This document shows, one piece after another, positions 47,901-55,224 of a stretch of 64,000 bases of DNA; the stretch's first letter is position 1, and each line of letters starts with the position of its first letter. A program made the position numbers and the translations under genes. Source of the stretch: Caenorhabditis elegans. Lineage: Eukaryota > Nematoda > Chromadorea > Rhabditida > Rhabditidae. The stretch lies in contig NC_003282.8 of the NCBI RefSeq assembly GCF_000002985.6, forward strand, positions 13,454,001 through 13,518,000, read 5' to 3'. The notes under the pieces are model-generated. The model saw only the letters and a program-made list of their open reading frames with translations. It was not told the DNA's origin and did not search any database.

Positions 47901-48845
47901 GGGTCATTTTTGGTCTAAAAAAGAAAAGTCTCAAATTTCGGTACTCCACCTTTAAAAGTTATTTTAAAAGTCTAAAACTGACTGGAAATGATCGAAATTT
48001 GTGAAGAGAATTATTAAAAAAGCCAAACTCTGTAAAATCTGAAATTTCGCCAACTTTTCCTTGTCACAGCAGCTGGAGTACACTTTCTATCAAGTTATAA
48101 CACTTTATTGCATATTCTAGTCGTTTATTTCGCGCAGATTCGATGATTTCGGCCAATTTTCGTCTTTTTGTTTTTTTGAGCGCCTTGTAGACGTAAAATG
48201 TGCTTAAATCATCGAATCTGCGCGAGATAAATGACAAAAATATGCAAAAAGGGTGATAATTCGATAAAAACTGTATTCCAGTTCCTGCAACAAAGATAAG
48301 TGAACGAAATTTCAGATTTTAGCAAATTTGGCTCTTTTTTGACCATTATTTTATGAATTTCGACCGTTAATATTAAAACACGGGAAAGACAACAAAAATG
48401 TACAATTTAGAGTTAAAATTCATTAAAAACTAATTTCCGATCACTGCATGTTATTTAGAAAAAATTGAAGATTCAAGTTAAATTTAGTAATTTTTATTCG
48501 AAAAATTGTTAAATTATCAATAATATTGCAATTTTTTAAGTTTTAATCGTTAAAATTGCGTTAGCTCGTTGATTCAGCCACATTAGGCCCTAAAAACCAA
48601 AATTGGGAGCCGATCGGCTTAAAATTTGCCGAAATTAACAAAATAACGCTAAATTAAATATAAAACTGCGCCATAAGCTGTTGCAACAAAGAAAAATTGT
48701 CGAATTTCTCAATTTTAGCAGAATTAAAGCAGAGTTTTATTCAATTTTAAACAGGAAAAATCAAAAAAACTCTACTCCTCGTTCAAATAATTTCTTACCA
48801 AAACGATTGTGCCAATATTAAATGCTCAGGCTTTACCCACACCAT
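23983..48845 (-). CDS. tbc-9: TBC1D8/9-family Rab GTPase-activating protein
   Basis: Seventeen exons: 48799-48845, 46974-47221, 46819-46914, 45228-45314, 45040-45173, 43960-44105, 43766-43909, 35795-35927, 35486-35731, 33915-34667, 32747-32992, 31527-31733, 27947-28056, 26421-26835, 25650-25812, 24158-24563, 23983-24109. All phases agree; 1235 aa. N-terminus [13 protein letters not shown] and YFQLQRRKG match TBC1D9. A first GRAM domain (about 140-250: [15 protein letters not shown]) and a second (about 300-420: [18 protein letters not shown]) follow. The TBC domain (about 475-690) has the arginine finger [15 protein letters not shown] and glutamine finger GYCQAMN. An EF-hand-like region ([15 protein letters not shown], about 880-920) and the family C-terminal block ([13 protein letters not shown]) complete it. 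Predicted to stimulate GTP hydrolysis on Rabs at membranes. The last exon may instead splice from 23993 to 23151, giving a different tail. The junction at 24158 could be 24162. Confidence 0.92.
24607..25627. repeat. Foldback element filling a tbc-9 intron
   Basis: The ends are inverted copies (TTTAAAGGTGGACTAACGG on the left and its diverged complement ending TCATTTAAAGG on the right, with CGTATACAC next to each). The arms pair around about 25.25 kb. The left arm contains a tandem array (24655-24865) of about seven units of ATTTTGGCGGGAATTC. Confidence 0.85.
25865..26405. repeat. Foldback element filling the next tbc-9 intron
   Basis: Inverted arms of about 250 bp. Shared words are TTTAAAGGTGGT / the complement of ACCATCTTTAAA, TGACCGACTTGTCAAGCGGC, CTTGCGTTTTCAAC and ACTTTAAAAT near the centre (about 26.14 kb). 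Confidence 0.85.
27060..27766. repeat. TTGCCGGAAATTTTCAATTCC array with hAT-like right end
   Basis: About 700 bp of alternating CCGGCAATTTGCCGATTTGC and GGAAATTTTCAATT units in a tbc-9 intron. The right end reads TGCCGCCCACCCCTG, the terminus of the smaller complete copies. The left terminus is not recognisable. Open frames here are repeat artefacts. Confidence 0.9.
28057..29546. other. tbc-9 intron DNA upstream of the nested secreted-protein gene
   Basis: Contains an AT microsatellite at 28355-28376 and a TGTCCCATT-type foldback at 28708-28905. A diffuse inverted repeat pairs sequences near 28.9 kb (CCGATTTCAGTTTTTTCAACG) with those near 29.15 kb. The last 150 bp should hold the promoter of the plus-strand gene at 29547; no motif stands out. 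Confidence 0.4.
29547..31410 (+). CDS. Secreted cysteine-rich protein nested in tbc-9
   Basis: Three exons: 29547-30012, 30254-30449, 31254-31410; 272 aa. The start [17 protein letters not shown] opens a clear signal peptide or signal anchor. A low-complexity Ser/Ala/Thr/Pro then charged region follows (to about residue 155). A C-terminal domain with eight cysteines comes next (CGSC, DICSN, ECTR, IVCSE, LCDV, YKCNG, VVCAV), which suggests disulfide-bonded extracellular function. I do not recognise the family; it looks nematode-specific. It lies on the opposite strand inside the tbc-9 intron between 28056 and 31527. Its last intron carries an ACTACAGTAATT palindrome. Confidence 0.8.
33160..33715. 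repeat. Foldback with AGATCTACGAAAAGA array
   Basis: Arms start and end with GAGGCACCACGTTTTCAA and its inverse. Each arm has a variable tandem of AAGATCTACGAAAAG units. The near-perfect inner arms meet at about 33.48 kb around GCGCGTTGTTTATTGTTC. It lies in a tbc-9 intron. Confidence 0.9.
34700..35460. other. tbc-9 intron with inverted repeat
   Basis: AT-rich. The left end (GTTCGCAAGTCTGCGGCGCGGTTTTT, about 34735-34760) and the right end (AAAACCGCGCCGCAGGGTTG, about 35388-35407) are inverted, so the intron is another diverged foldback. The same GCGGCGCG-type end recurs at 59805-59815 and its inverse near 60.45 kb in a dcp-2 intron. Confidence 0.6.
36000..36610. repeat. Foldback of a TTCCGAATATCT repeat
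   Basis: Inverted arms share TTTTCAAATCACTTCAAATTT-like, GATTCCGAATATCTAA-like and CCGATTTC words. Single arms of this family are also at about 28530-28600, 46545-46640 and 63165-63330. Confidence 0.7.
36915..37398 (-). CDS. Possible very small nested gene
   Basis: Three candidate minus-strand exons: 37398-37282 (starts [13 protein letters not shown], ends WGARELH), 37214-37154 ([17 protein letters not shown]) and 36958-36915 ([13 protein letters not shown] then stop). Together they give 73 aa in frame. The last acceptor (TTTGTTCCAG) is good, and an AATAAA lies about 45 bp past the stop region, which supports a real 3' end. The second acceptor (AATATAG) is weak. Alternative frames of the last exon are open too (for example [15 protein letters not shown]). 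It lies in the large tbc-9 intron on the same strand. Function unknown. Confidence 0.35.
38211..38456. mobile_element. hAT-like MITE with GGTGGGCGGCAA ends
   Basis: About 246 bp, CAGAGGTGGGCGGCAA at the left and TTGCCGCCCACCCCTG at the right, filled with TTTGCCGGAAATTTT units. The flanking 8 bp match at six of eight positions, so it is an older insertion. Confidence 0.75.
38571..43066 (+). CDS. Glutaredoxin-DEP-DUF547 protein, nested in tbc-9
   Basis: Eight exons: 38571-38732, 38834-38932, 39594-39815, 39895-39970, 41144-41445, 41499-41696, 41747-41974, 42710-43066; 547 aa. Residues about 18-100 form a glutaredoxin fold ([15 protein letters not shown] with one cysteine, then [14 protein letters not shown]). 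A DEP domain follows (about 160-230: [37 protein letters not shown]). Then comes a DUF547 region ([58 protein letters not shown]-like end). The C-terminus has a Gly run. DEP domains usually tether proteins to membranes or GPCR/Rap signalling; the redox part may be regulatory, since the CxxC is reduced to one cysteine. It lies opposite to tbc-9, inside the intron 35928-43765. Confidence 0.9.
39000..39460. repeat. Foldback element in the second intron of the Grx-DEP gene
   Basis: Inverted arms pair GAATGAATTTCGTAATGAA-type sequence (about 39003) with TTCATTACGAAATTCGTTC (about 39428). Inner arms share GATGATAATTCC and TTTATCTCAT words near 39.14 and 39.28 kb. Confidence 0.8.
40139..40567. mobile_element. 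hAT-like MITE with perfect 8-bp target duplication
   Basis: 429 bp, from CAGAGGTGGGCGGCAA to TTGCCGCCTATCCCTG, flanked on both sides by GGTCAAAT (40131-40138 and 40568-40575). The interior is a tandem of TTTGCCGGAAATTTTCAATT units. The 8-bp duplication and CAGRGGTG ends point to hAT mobilisation. It sits in the fourth intron of the Grx-DEP gene. Confidence 0.9.
40773..40962 (+). CDS. Alternative first exon of the Grx-DEP-DUF547 gene
   Basis: An open exon starting [15 protein letters not shown] and ending TPFYKNTFF, with donor GTATAA at 40963. It ends in phase one, exactly like the regular fourth exon (39970), and so joins in frame to the exon at 41144. The resulting isoform would lack the glutaredoxin part and the first half of the DEP domain. 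The sequence just upstream (about 40700-40770) would have to supply a promoter or a trans-splice site. Confidence 0.6.
42035..42425. repeat. Foldback in the last intron of the Grx-DEP gene
   Basis: Arms of about 180 bp pair GAAACTTCAAGTTTTGAATA (about 42060) with its diverged inverse near 42385. The centre near 42230 reads AAATTCAAGTCAAGAAACTT. Confidence 0.85.
43360..43700. repeat. Degenerate TTTTTTCAAATTTGAAGGGG repeats
   Basis: T-tracts alternating with AAAGGGG-type words about every 30-40 bp, between the Grx-DEP 3' end and the seventh tbc-9 exon. Confidence 0.6.
44128..45062. repeat. Intronic tandem duplication including a tbc-9 exon tip
   Basis: 44128-44250 and 44529-44660 are near-identical (GTAAAAATTTCTTAAAAATA and ATTCTGCGGGGG). 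In each unit the far end carries the complement of CTGAAATGGAC-GATATTGTG. At 45040-45062 this is the true 3' end of a tbc-9 exon. At about 44502-44524 it is an isolated copy in the intron. Confidence 0.75.
45355..48515. repeat. Long-range inverted repeat spanning two tbc-9 exons
   Basis: About 45355-45880 and 48005-48515 are diverged inverted copies. Examples are CTTATCTTTGTTGCAGGAAC (about 45610) versus GTTCCTGCAACAAAGATAAG (about 48282), and GTACATTTTTGTTG versus CAACAAAAATGTAC. The loop holds tbc-9 exons two and three. Confidence 0.8.
45966..46394. mobile_element. GAGACCCGAAGAACTCGGGG palindromic MITE, enlarged copy
   Basis: The same family as 49516-49851. The left arm is intact. The right arm segment from GCAGAAATGGGCGTATTGCA back to the centre occurs twice, so the element is about 430 bp. 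Flanking target duplication is not exact. Confidence 0.85.
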
Positions 48846-49515
48846 AGAATCTGAAATAATTAGAAATTGAGAAAAAAGAACAAGAATTCAAAGGTCAGTG
48901 GGGACAGTATATATTTATCGAATGAATCGATATTTGCCTGTCTATTACAGACATCGAAAAGGGAGAGGGTAAGAGAAGCAGAGAAAAGGAGGGTAAACAT
49001 CGCTTGAACGTCACTTTTTTAGATGGAAATGAACTGAAAAAGCCAGTCATTTATTTTGTTTTTCACAATTTTAACATGGATTAATTTGAAAAAGTAACAA
49101 ATAATTGTGTTGGCAAGGGGAAAAGCGAAAAAAAAGACAAACAAACAAAATTACAATGCAAATAGCGGGAGCAGCAAGTGCGCTCCGTTGCTAGCAGTGT
49201 TTCGGAATAAAAGTGCACATTTTTAGAGCATAATGCTCGGATTTTGCACTTAAATTCACCTTTTTATTGCTATAAATTCATATTTTACAGCGCACAGCAA
49301 TGATAGGCGTTTGTGAGTGTCAAATATTGAAAAAGTAACGTTATTGAGCACAAATATTTGAAAAAATTGAAATTTTTATATGGAATCGTTGATTTTTCGA
49401 CTTTAAACTTTTTAAAATCGATTTAATCCGAATAAAATTTAAAAAAAATAAATTTAATTGTGAAAAGAAAACAGTGTGCATTTTTGCGTAAAAGTGTTGC
49501 AGCGTAAGGGTTACT
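48846..49515. other. Region upstream of tbc-9, no gene seen
   Basis: AT-rich intergenic DNA between the tbc-9 start and the palindromic MITE. Presumably contains the tbc-9 promoter; nothing specific recognised. Confidence 0.4.
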
Positions 49516-49851
49516 GAGACCCGAAGAACTCGGGGGATGTCCAATTGGGGGGATTACCAACTCGGGGGATTGGCCCCGCCCACAGAACCGTGGCTTGCAA
49601 TACGCCCATTTCTGCAACTGCCGCACGGTTTTAAAATTATTTTTTCTTGTTAATTCTCGCTCTATTGAGAAAAATACGGTTTTAAAACTGTATTTTTCTC
49701 AATAGAGCGAGAATTAACAAGAAAAAATAATTTTAAAACCGTGCGGCAGTTGCAGAAATGGGCGTATTGCAAGCCACGGTTCTGTGGGCGGGGCCAATCC
49801 CCCGAGTTGGTAATCCCCCCAATTGGACATCCCCCGAGTTCTTCGGGTCTC
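49516..49851. mobile_element. 336-bp near-perfect palindromic MITE with 8-bp TSD
   Basis: The whole element is an inverted repeat, GAGACCCGAAGAACTCGGGG to its complement, centred near 49.68 kb. It is flanked by GGGTTACT at 49508-49515 and 49852-49859. The 8-bp duplication suggests hAT-type transposition. Confidence 0.93.
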
Positions 49852-50087
49852 GGGTTACTGTATTAGTGACGCACAATTGCGTATTTGAACATTTTTTTGT
49901 TTTAATTTTGTTTTCTTTGCTTTTCCCATCTTTTCCGAGAAAATTTTGGGTTTTTTAAAGTTTATTAAAGTTTAAATATTTAATTCTATAGTTATTTTCT
50001 ATTTTCCCTGCCCATTTTGCACTATTCTTCTGAAAATTCGTGAGAAATCAAGGTTTTTTTCGATTTCTAGAATTTTTTTTGGATTAC

Positions 50088-50602
50088 CGAATTACACACC
50101 TGGAATCACTCCGGCCAGTGGAGCGCACTTGCACACCCCCCGCTTTTCTCAAACTACAGCGCGCTGCAGCGGCTCTCCTATATCTTCACCAAGAATGGTG
50201 TGAAATTCTGTGTTCAGTTGGCGCAGTGGGTAGTGCGCTCCGTTTGGTAGAAACACTATTTGGTTCGATTCTATGTAGGGTGTTTCTTTTTTTTTTTGTT
50301 AAAGTTTCACTTTTCTTTTTTTTTCCGGATAAAACTTATTTTTTGACAACTTTTAGCCCCTCAAAAAGCTCTGATAAAAGGCTTAGACGTCAGGTCCCAA
50401 AATTGAAAAAAAAAGTTCCAAAATTTTTATTAATTTTTTTTGTTTCTTTCTTTGTGAAGTTTTTTTTTGTAAATTCGATGAAAATCGAACGTTCCTTATG
50501 AAGGCACCCTTAAAGAATACAAGCTGGAGTAAAACCAGTGAGAAAAGCGGGGGTGTTCAAGTGCGCTCCGCTGGCCGGAGTGATTCCAGGTGTGCAATTC
50601 CG
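50088..50602. repeat. Foldback with terminal GGAATCACTCCGGCCAG arms
   Basis: About 60-bp arms (50088-50150 and 50541-50602) share CACCTGGAATCACTCCGGCC and GCGCACTTG. The interior includes a tRNA-like segment. Confidence 0.85.
50212..50283 (+). pseudogene. tRNA-like sequence (Pol III boxes A and B)
   Basis: TGGCGCAGTGGG (50219-50230) matches the A box and GGTTCGATTC (50262-50271) the B box, at tRNA-like spacing. The D arm folds (GCGC with GTGC). The anticodon stem and acceptor stem do not pair, so this is a decayed tRNA or tRNA-derived SINE piece rather than a working tRNA gene. Confidence 0.45.
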
Positions 50603-51399
50603 TTAGCGTAATTTTTTTAAATTTATAAATAACCATTTATAGCTTCCGGTCAGGTTCTTTCTCATTAAAACCACCACATTTTTGGTAAAGATTTTTATTT
50701 TAAAATAAACAAAAAATTCCCTTTTTAGAATTCAATTTTCCGATTTTTCAAAAAAGAAACCACCGAAAAAATCGGGTTGTCCCATTACGGTTTGATCTAC
50801 AAAAAATGCGGGAATTTTTTGCCAAAAAATGTGACGTCAGCACTTTCTTAACCATGCGAAATCAGTTGAGAACTCTGCGTCTCTTCTCCCGCATTTTTTG
50901 TAGATCAACGTAGATCAAAGCGAAATAAGGCACTCTGGCACCACGTGGTGTGGCAAATGAAAATTTTTGGAAATTTGGCAATTATCAAGCTCGAAATTTA
51001 TGGGAAAAATTCCCGAAAAATGAGAAAAAACAACATTTCTGAATACTGTAGAAATGATTTTTTTTTTCGGGGATTAAATAAAACGTTTTCCCCCGAGTGT
51101 CCCATTACGGTGTGATCTAAAAAAAATGCGGGAAACAAGACGCAGAGTTTCGAACTGTTGTCGCACGGCTAAGAAAAATTCCCGCATTTTTTGTAGATCA
51201 AGGCAGCCTGGCACCACGTGCTATCTGTGAGAAATTCTGCAATATCATTCACCCTTAAAAATAGAATTTAACAAATGAATTCATTCATCAAACGATTGAG
51301 AAATAATGAATAACGAGAGAATGGACCAGTTTATAAGAGAGAGAAAAACGAAACGAAATGCAAATTTAAACAAATTCAAATTCAAATAATCGTTATCAT
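50603..51399. other. Intergenic with two TGTCCCATT-type foldbacks
   Basis: Complete copy at about 50775-50945 and a shortened one at 51098-51215. The remainder is AT-rich with no gene. Confidence 0.6.
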
Positions 51400-51710
51400 T
51401 TATCTCCGTCCAATTCTCATAAGTGTTCCCAAATTACAGCTCTCACACGGCACAACACCTTCATTTGGAAATTGTACGTATTCCTGTTGTCGAGACATTT
51501 GTCGCTTTCCGATTCTCATCATGTTTGACAAACTACCACGTTTAAGGGCTTGGAATGGGGGACGCATTACACTAAAAAAAAGAATGGAAATTAGAGATTC
51601 TCGAGTTTCACGTAAAAAAGTAAAACTTACTCCTGATCATTTTCAAAGTTAGCTCCAAAAACATTGAATACCAAAACCAAAAGGCAGAAGAGAATTGACT
51701 TGCTGAACAT
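51400..51710 (-). CDS. nlp-17: Neuropeptide-like protein precursor NLP-17
   Basis: Two exons: 51631-51710 and 51400-51571; 83 aa. The signal peptide is MFSKSILFCLLVLVFNVFGA. After a KR site comes GSLSNMMRIGKR, which would release GSLSNMMRI-amide. A second peptide begins QMSRQQEYVQFP, carries two cysteines (PCESCN) and ends GTLMRIGRR, giving an amidated LMRI C-terminus. The shared MRIG(K/R)R ends and the cysteine pair match what I remember of C. elegans NLP-17. It is secreted from neurons and cleaved by proprotein convertases, then amidated using the Gly. Confidence 0.93.
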
Positions 51711-52078
51711 ATTTTCTGTGAAAAAGCCTGACTTTTTCGCGAGAAAAAAGTCTCGAAATGTCGATTTAAATGGCTCATCTCACTATTTATATTTCAATTA
51801 TAGCGAGCTATCAAGGCTATTAAGTGAGACGAGTAATTATATCTAGAGTTATTATATAGCTTTTCTAATTAAGTGCGACTCAAAAACTCAAAAACGTCAC
51901 CCCCTCATCCATTCCCGTAATAACCTAGATAAATAAATAAATAATAAGTTTTTGAGATAATAGGCTGCGAAAAAACATATAGATTAGGAAAACTTTTGAA
52001 ACATCAAAGTTTTTTTTTCCGTTCATCGTTCACCTTTTGGAATTTTGCACAGAAAATCGTTTTGAAAATATATTTTAG

Positions 52079-55050
52079 ATGAATCGAATCGAGAGAATTT
52101 TGGAGGGATTCGATCCGGTGAGCAATGGACTTGATGAAGATTTTGTGCTCACAAAGTTGACTGGAATGAAGGGTTGTGGGTGTAAAGTTCCAAGGAATGT
52201 GCTCCTTCAATTGCTCCAAACTTTTAAAACTGATTTAGTCATTAATAATGATGAAGTTGGTGAGTTTAATTGAAAAATTGCTCAAAACAGGAAGCTCATC
52301 CAACAGAAAAAATTCAAATTTCGTTTTGAACTTTGAAAATCAAAACAGAATGTACATTTATTACGGGAACATAAAATTCCAAGAATGCGTACTGCACAAC
52401 ATATTTGACGCACAAAATATCTCGTAGCGAAAACTACAGTAACTATTTAAATGAACTACTGTAGCGCTTGTGTGTCGATTCACGGGCTCGATTTTTAGAA
52501 TGAATGCCCGTAAATCGACACACAAGCGCTACAGTAGTCATTTAAATAGTTAATGTAGTTTCCGCTACGAGATATTTTGCGCGTCGAATATATTGTGCAG
52601 TACGCATTCTCAGAATTTTGTGTTTCCATAATATCTGATATTCAGAAATGCCTTCTATTCTATTTAAATAATTTTTTTTTTAAACTCAAATTCCCTTCCA
52701 GACATTGGTCTCGATAGTTGCGTAATTCCACTCCGTCATCCGGGTCTTCGACTCGTACAAACCACTGATTTCTTCTATCCACTCATTGATGATCCATATA
52801 TTATGGGACGTGTAACATGTGCCAATGTATTGTCTGATTTGTATGCAATGGGAGTTTCCGAGTGTGATAATATGCTTATGCTGCTCGCAGTGGCTATTGA
52901 TTTGAACGAGAAGCAGAGAGATATTGTCGTTCCGTTGTTTATTCAGGGATTCAAGGTAGTTTTCAGTTGAGATTGTTATGGAGACGCAGAAAAATTATTC
53001 GCGATTTGAAATAGATCAAAACATCCCACCCCCAAAAAGTTGGGTCTCGTTAGGTATTCACGTGTATCTGGCTAGACCCCCCTCTCCAAAATTTTGCAAA
53101 AGGGCGGGAAAAAATATTTGAAATCGCAAGAGGAATTTTCACGCAGCGCGTTGAAATAGTGTATGCATTTGCGCGTGACGGTGTTTGCACAAAATACACC
53201 GAGGGGTCGAGCCAGAACACGGCCCGAGAAGTGGTACCTGTACGCAATTTGTCTACCGTACACCTGGACGTTTGGGCGCGTTTTTCTCAAAAACGACTGG
53301 TCCAGTTTTTTTGTGATGCATATAAAAAATGTTCGAAATTAAATTCAAAATTTTTTGGACCAAAGCTTTTTTCCTTAAAACGCGCCCAAACCTGGCTAAA
53401 CTGCAATTATCAGTAGAGCGCGTTTACACTGATGTACCCTTTGCCGGGCCGTGCAGAAACCCGTGGGTATTTGGCGACAAAATCCTAAATTCAAACGTTT
53501 CGAGCATTAAATTTTCTGCCAAAAACAAATACGAAAAACTTCAAAAATTCCAGGATGCAGCTGACGAAGCAGGCACAAAGATCCGTGGTGGCCAAACAGT
53601 CCGTTGTCCTTGGCTTCTGCTCGGCGGAGTTGCCACTTCAGTTGCTCATGAATCAGAAATCATAAAAGTAGATCAAGCAGTTCCTGGAGATGTTCTGATA
53701 TTGACTAAACCAATTGGAGGCCAGGTTGCCGTGAACTCGTACGAATGGATCAAAAAGAAGAACGGAAAAATTGAAGAGCTCAATCTAGAAATTCCAAAAA
53801 TCGAAAAAGCATTCAAACAAGTCTGCGAGCAAATGAGCCGTTTGAATAGAAATGCGGCGAAGCTTCTTCACAAATACGATGCTCATTCTTCAACTGACGT
53901 CACTGGATTTGGACTTCTAGGCCACGCCGAGAATTTGGCGCGAGTTCAAAAGCAGCCAATGGAGTTTATTATCGAAAAGCTTCCAATCATTGAGTATATG
54001 GATGAAATTGCTGATAAAATGATTGCAAAAGGAGGAGAGGGATTCAAATTGTATCAGGGAACATCAGCAGAGACAAGTGGTGGACTTTTAATTGCAATGT
54101 CGGAAGAGAATGCAAAAGTAAATACGAAAATTTGGGATTTTTCCCCAAAAATACGGTCTCGACACGACTATTACGGGGACACAAAATTCTGAGAATGCGT
54201 ATTACGCAACATATTCGACGCGCAAAATATTTCGTAGCGAAAACTACAGTAATTCTTTACATGGCTACTGTAGTGCTTGTGTCGATTTACGGGCTCACTT
54301 TTTGAAATTAATCATTTATACAGTAGTCATTTAAATGGTTACTGTAGTTTTCGCTAAGAGATATTTTGCGCGTCAAGTGTGTTGCACAATACGCATTCTC
54401 AGATTTTAGTGTTCCCATAATAATTATCTTCTAATGCAAAAAGGTGTGCGCCTTTAAAGATTACTGTAATTTCGAAACTTTGTTGCGGTGGAATTTTTAT
54501 CGGGTCTCAGCGCGAAAACAGTTTTTTTTTTAATTTTGCGGTTGCCTCACTTTCTTTCCATTTTTCAACAAAATAAATTCGTTTTTAGCGAATTTTCTCG
54601 TTTTCTTTTCATTGTTTCATTGAAAATTGCAGACACAAAAATAAAATAAAAATTCGCGCCGAGACCCATCAGAATAAATCCGTGCGCCTTTAAGAAGACA
54701 TCCCAATTTATTGTGAAACGACAATACCGAAAAACTTTTACCGAAAAACTAAAAGAAATCTATGACAATTCATTCCTCCCCAAAGAAATCTTGAAACTAC
54801 AGTATTCTTTAAAGGCGCACATTTTTTTGCATTCAACAAAAATTTGTCGTCTCGAGACCAGGCACAGTATTTTTGGGGCGAAAATCGCCATAAAAACACG
54901 TTTTTTTTCCAGAAATACATTGCCGAACTCTCCTCTCTTGACAACGCACCCGCATGGATTATCGGCAAGGTCACTGCAAAAACAACGGATTCTTCGATTG
55001 CCCGCATTCTGCCTGATGCCGTTCGTATCTCTGTTCCCTCTCATATTTGA
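52079..55050 (+). CDS. seld-1: Selenide, water dikinase (selenophosphate synthetase)
   Basis: Four exons: 52079-52259, 52702-52955, 53554-54117, 54913-55050; 378 aa. It makes selenophosphate from selenide and ATP, the selenium donor for selenocysteine tRNA. The N-terminal catalytic loop reads [12 protein letters not shown]: Cys33 stands where mammalian SPS2 has selenocysteine, and Lys36 is the conserved catalytic lysine. Further motifs are [28 protein letters not shown] (metal/ATP Asp residues), [29 protein letters not shown] and ETSGGLL. Length is normal for the family. The three introns hold two ACTACAGTAATT palindromes. It is followed 175 bp later by a same-strand gene. Confidence 0.95.
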
Positions 55051-55224
55051 CCTGTTTTCCTGTTTCCCCACTCTTCTTTTTCTCTTATCACTTGTATTTA
55101 TTTGTTTCCAATGCTTTACCTGCTTTACCCTGTGATTGTATTTTTCTTCAATTCTTTACATACCTCATAACAATTTTACCTTTTTTTTTTTCATACAATA
55201 CAATTTTAATTTAAACGTTCAAGA
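55051..55224 (+). promoter_or_regulatory. Operon-like intercistronic spacer with U-rich tract
   Basis: The 174-bp gap between the seld-1 stop and the next ATG is pyrimidine-rich (CTTCTTTTTCTCTT) and carries a run of T at about 55181-55191. The base before the downstream ATG follows TTCAAG, a possible trans-splice acceptor. This layout is what worm operons show before SL2 addition. Confidence 0.5.

Noticed and set aside
53159..53550. Upstream extension of the third seld-1 exon (open frame from 53329)
   Set aside because: The conserved protein sequence starts after the CAG at 53551-53553, and the upstream part has repeat-like intron sequence with no SelD similarity.
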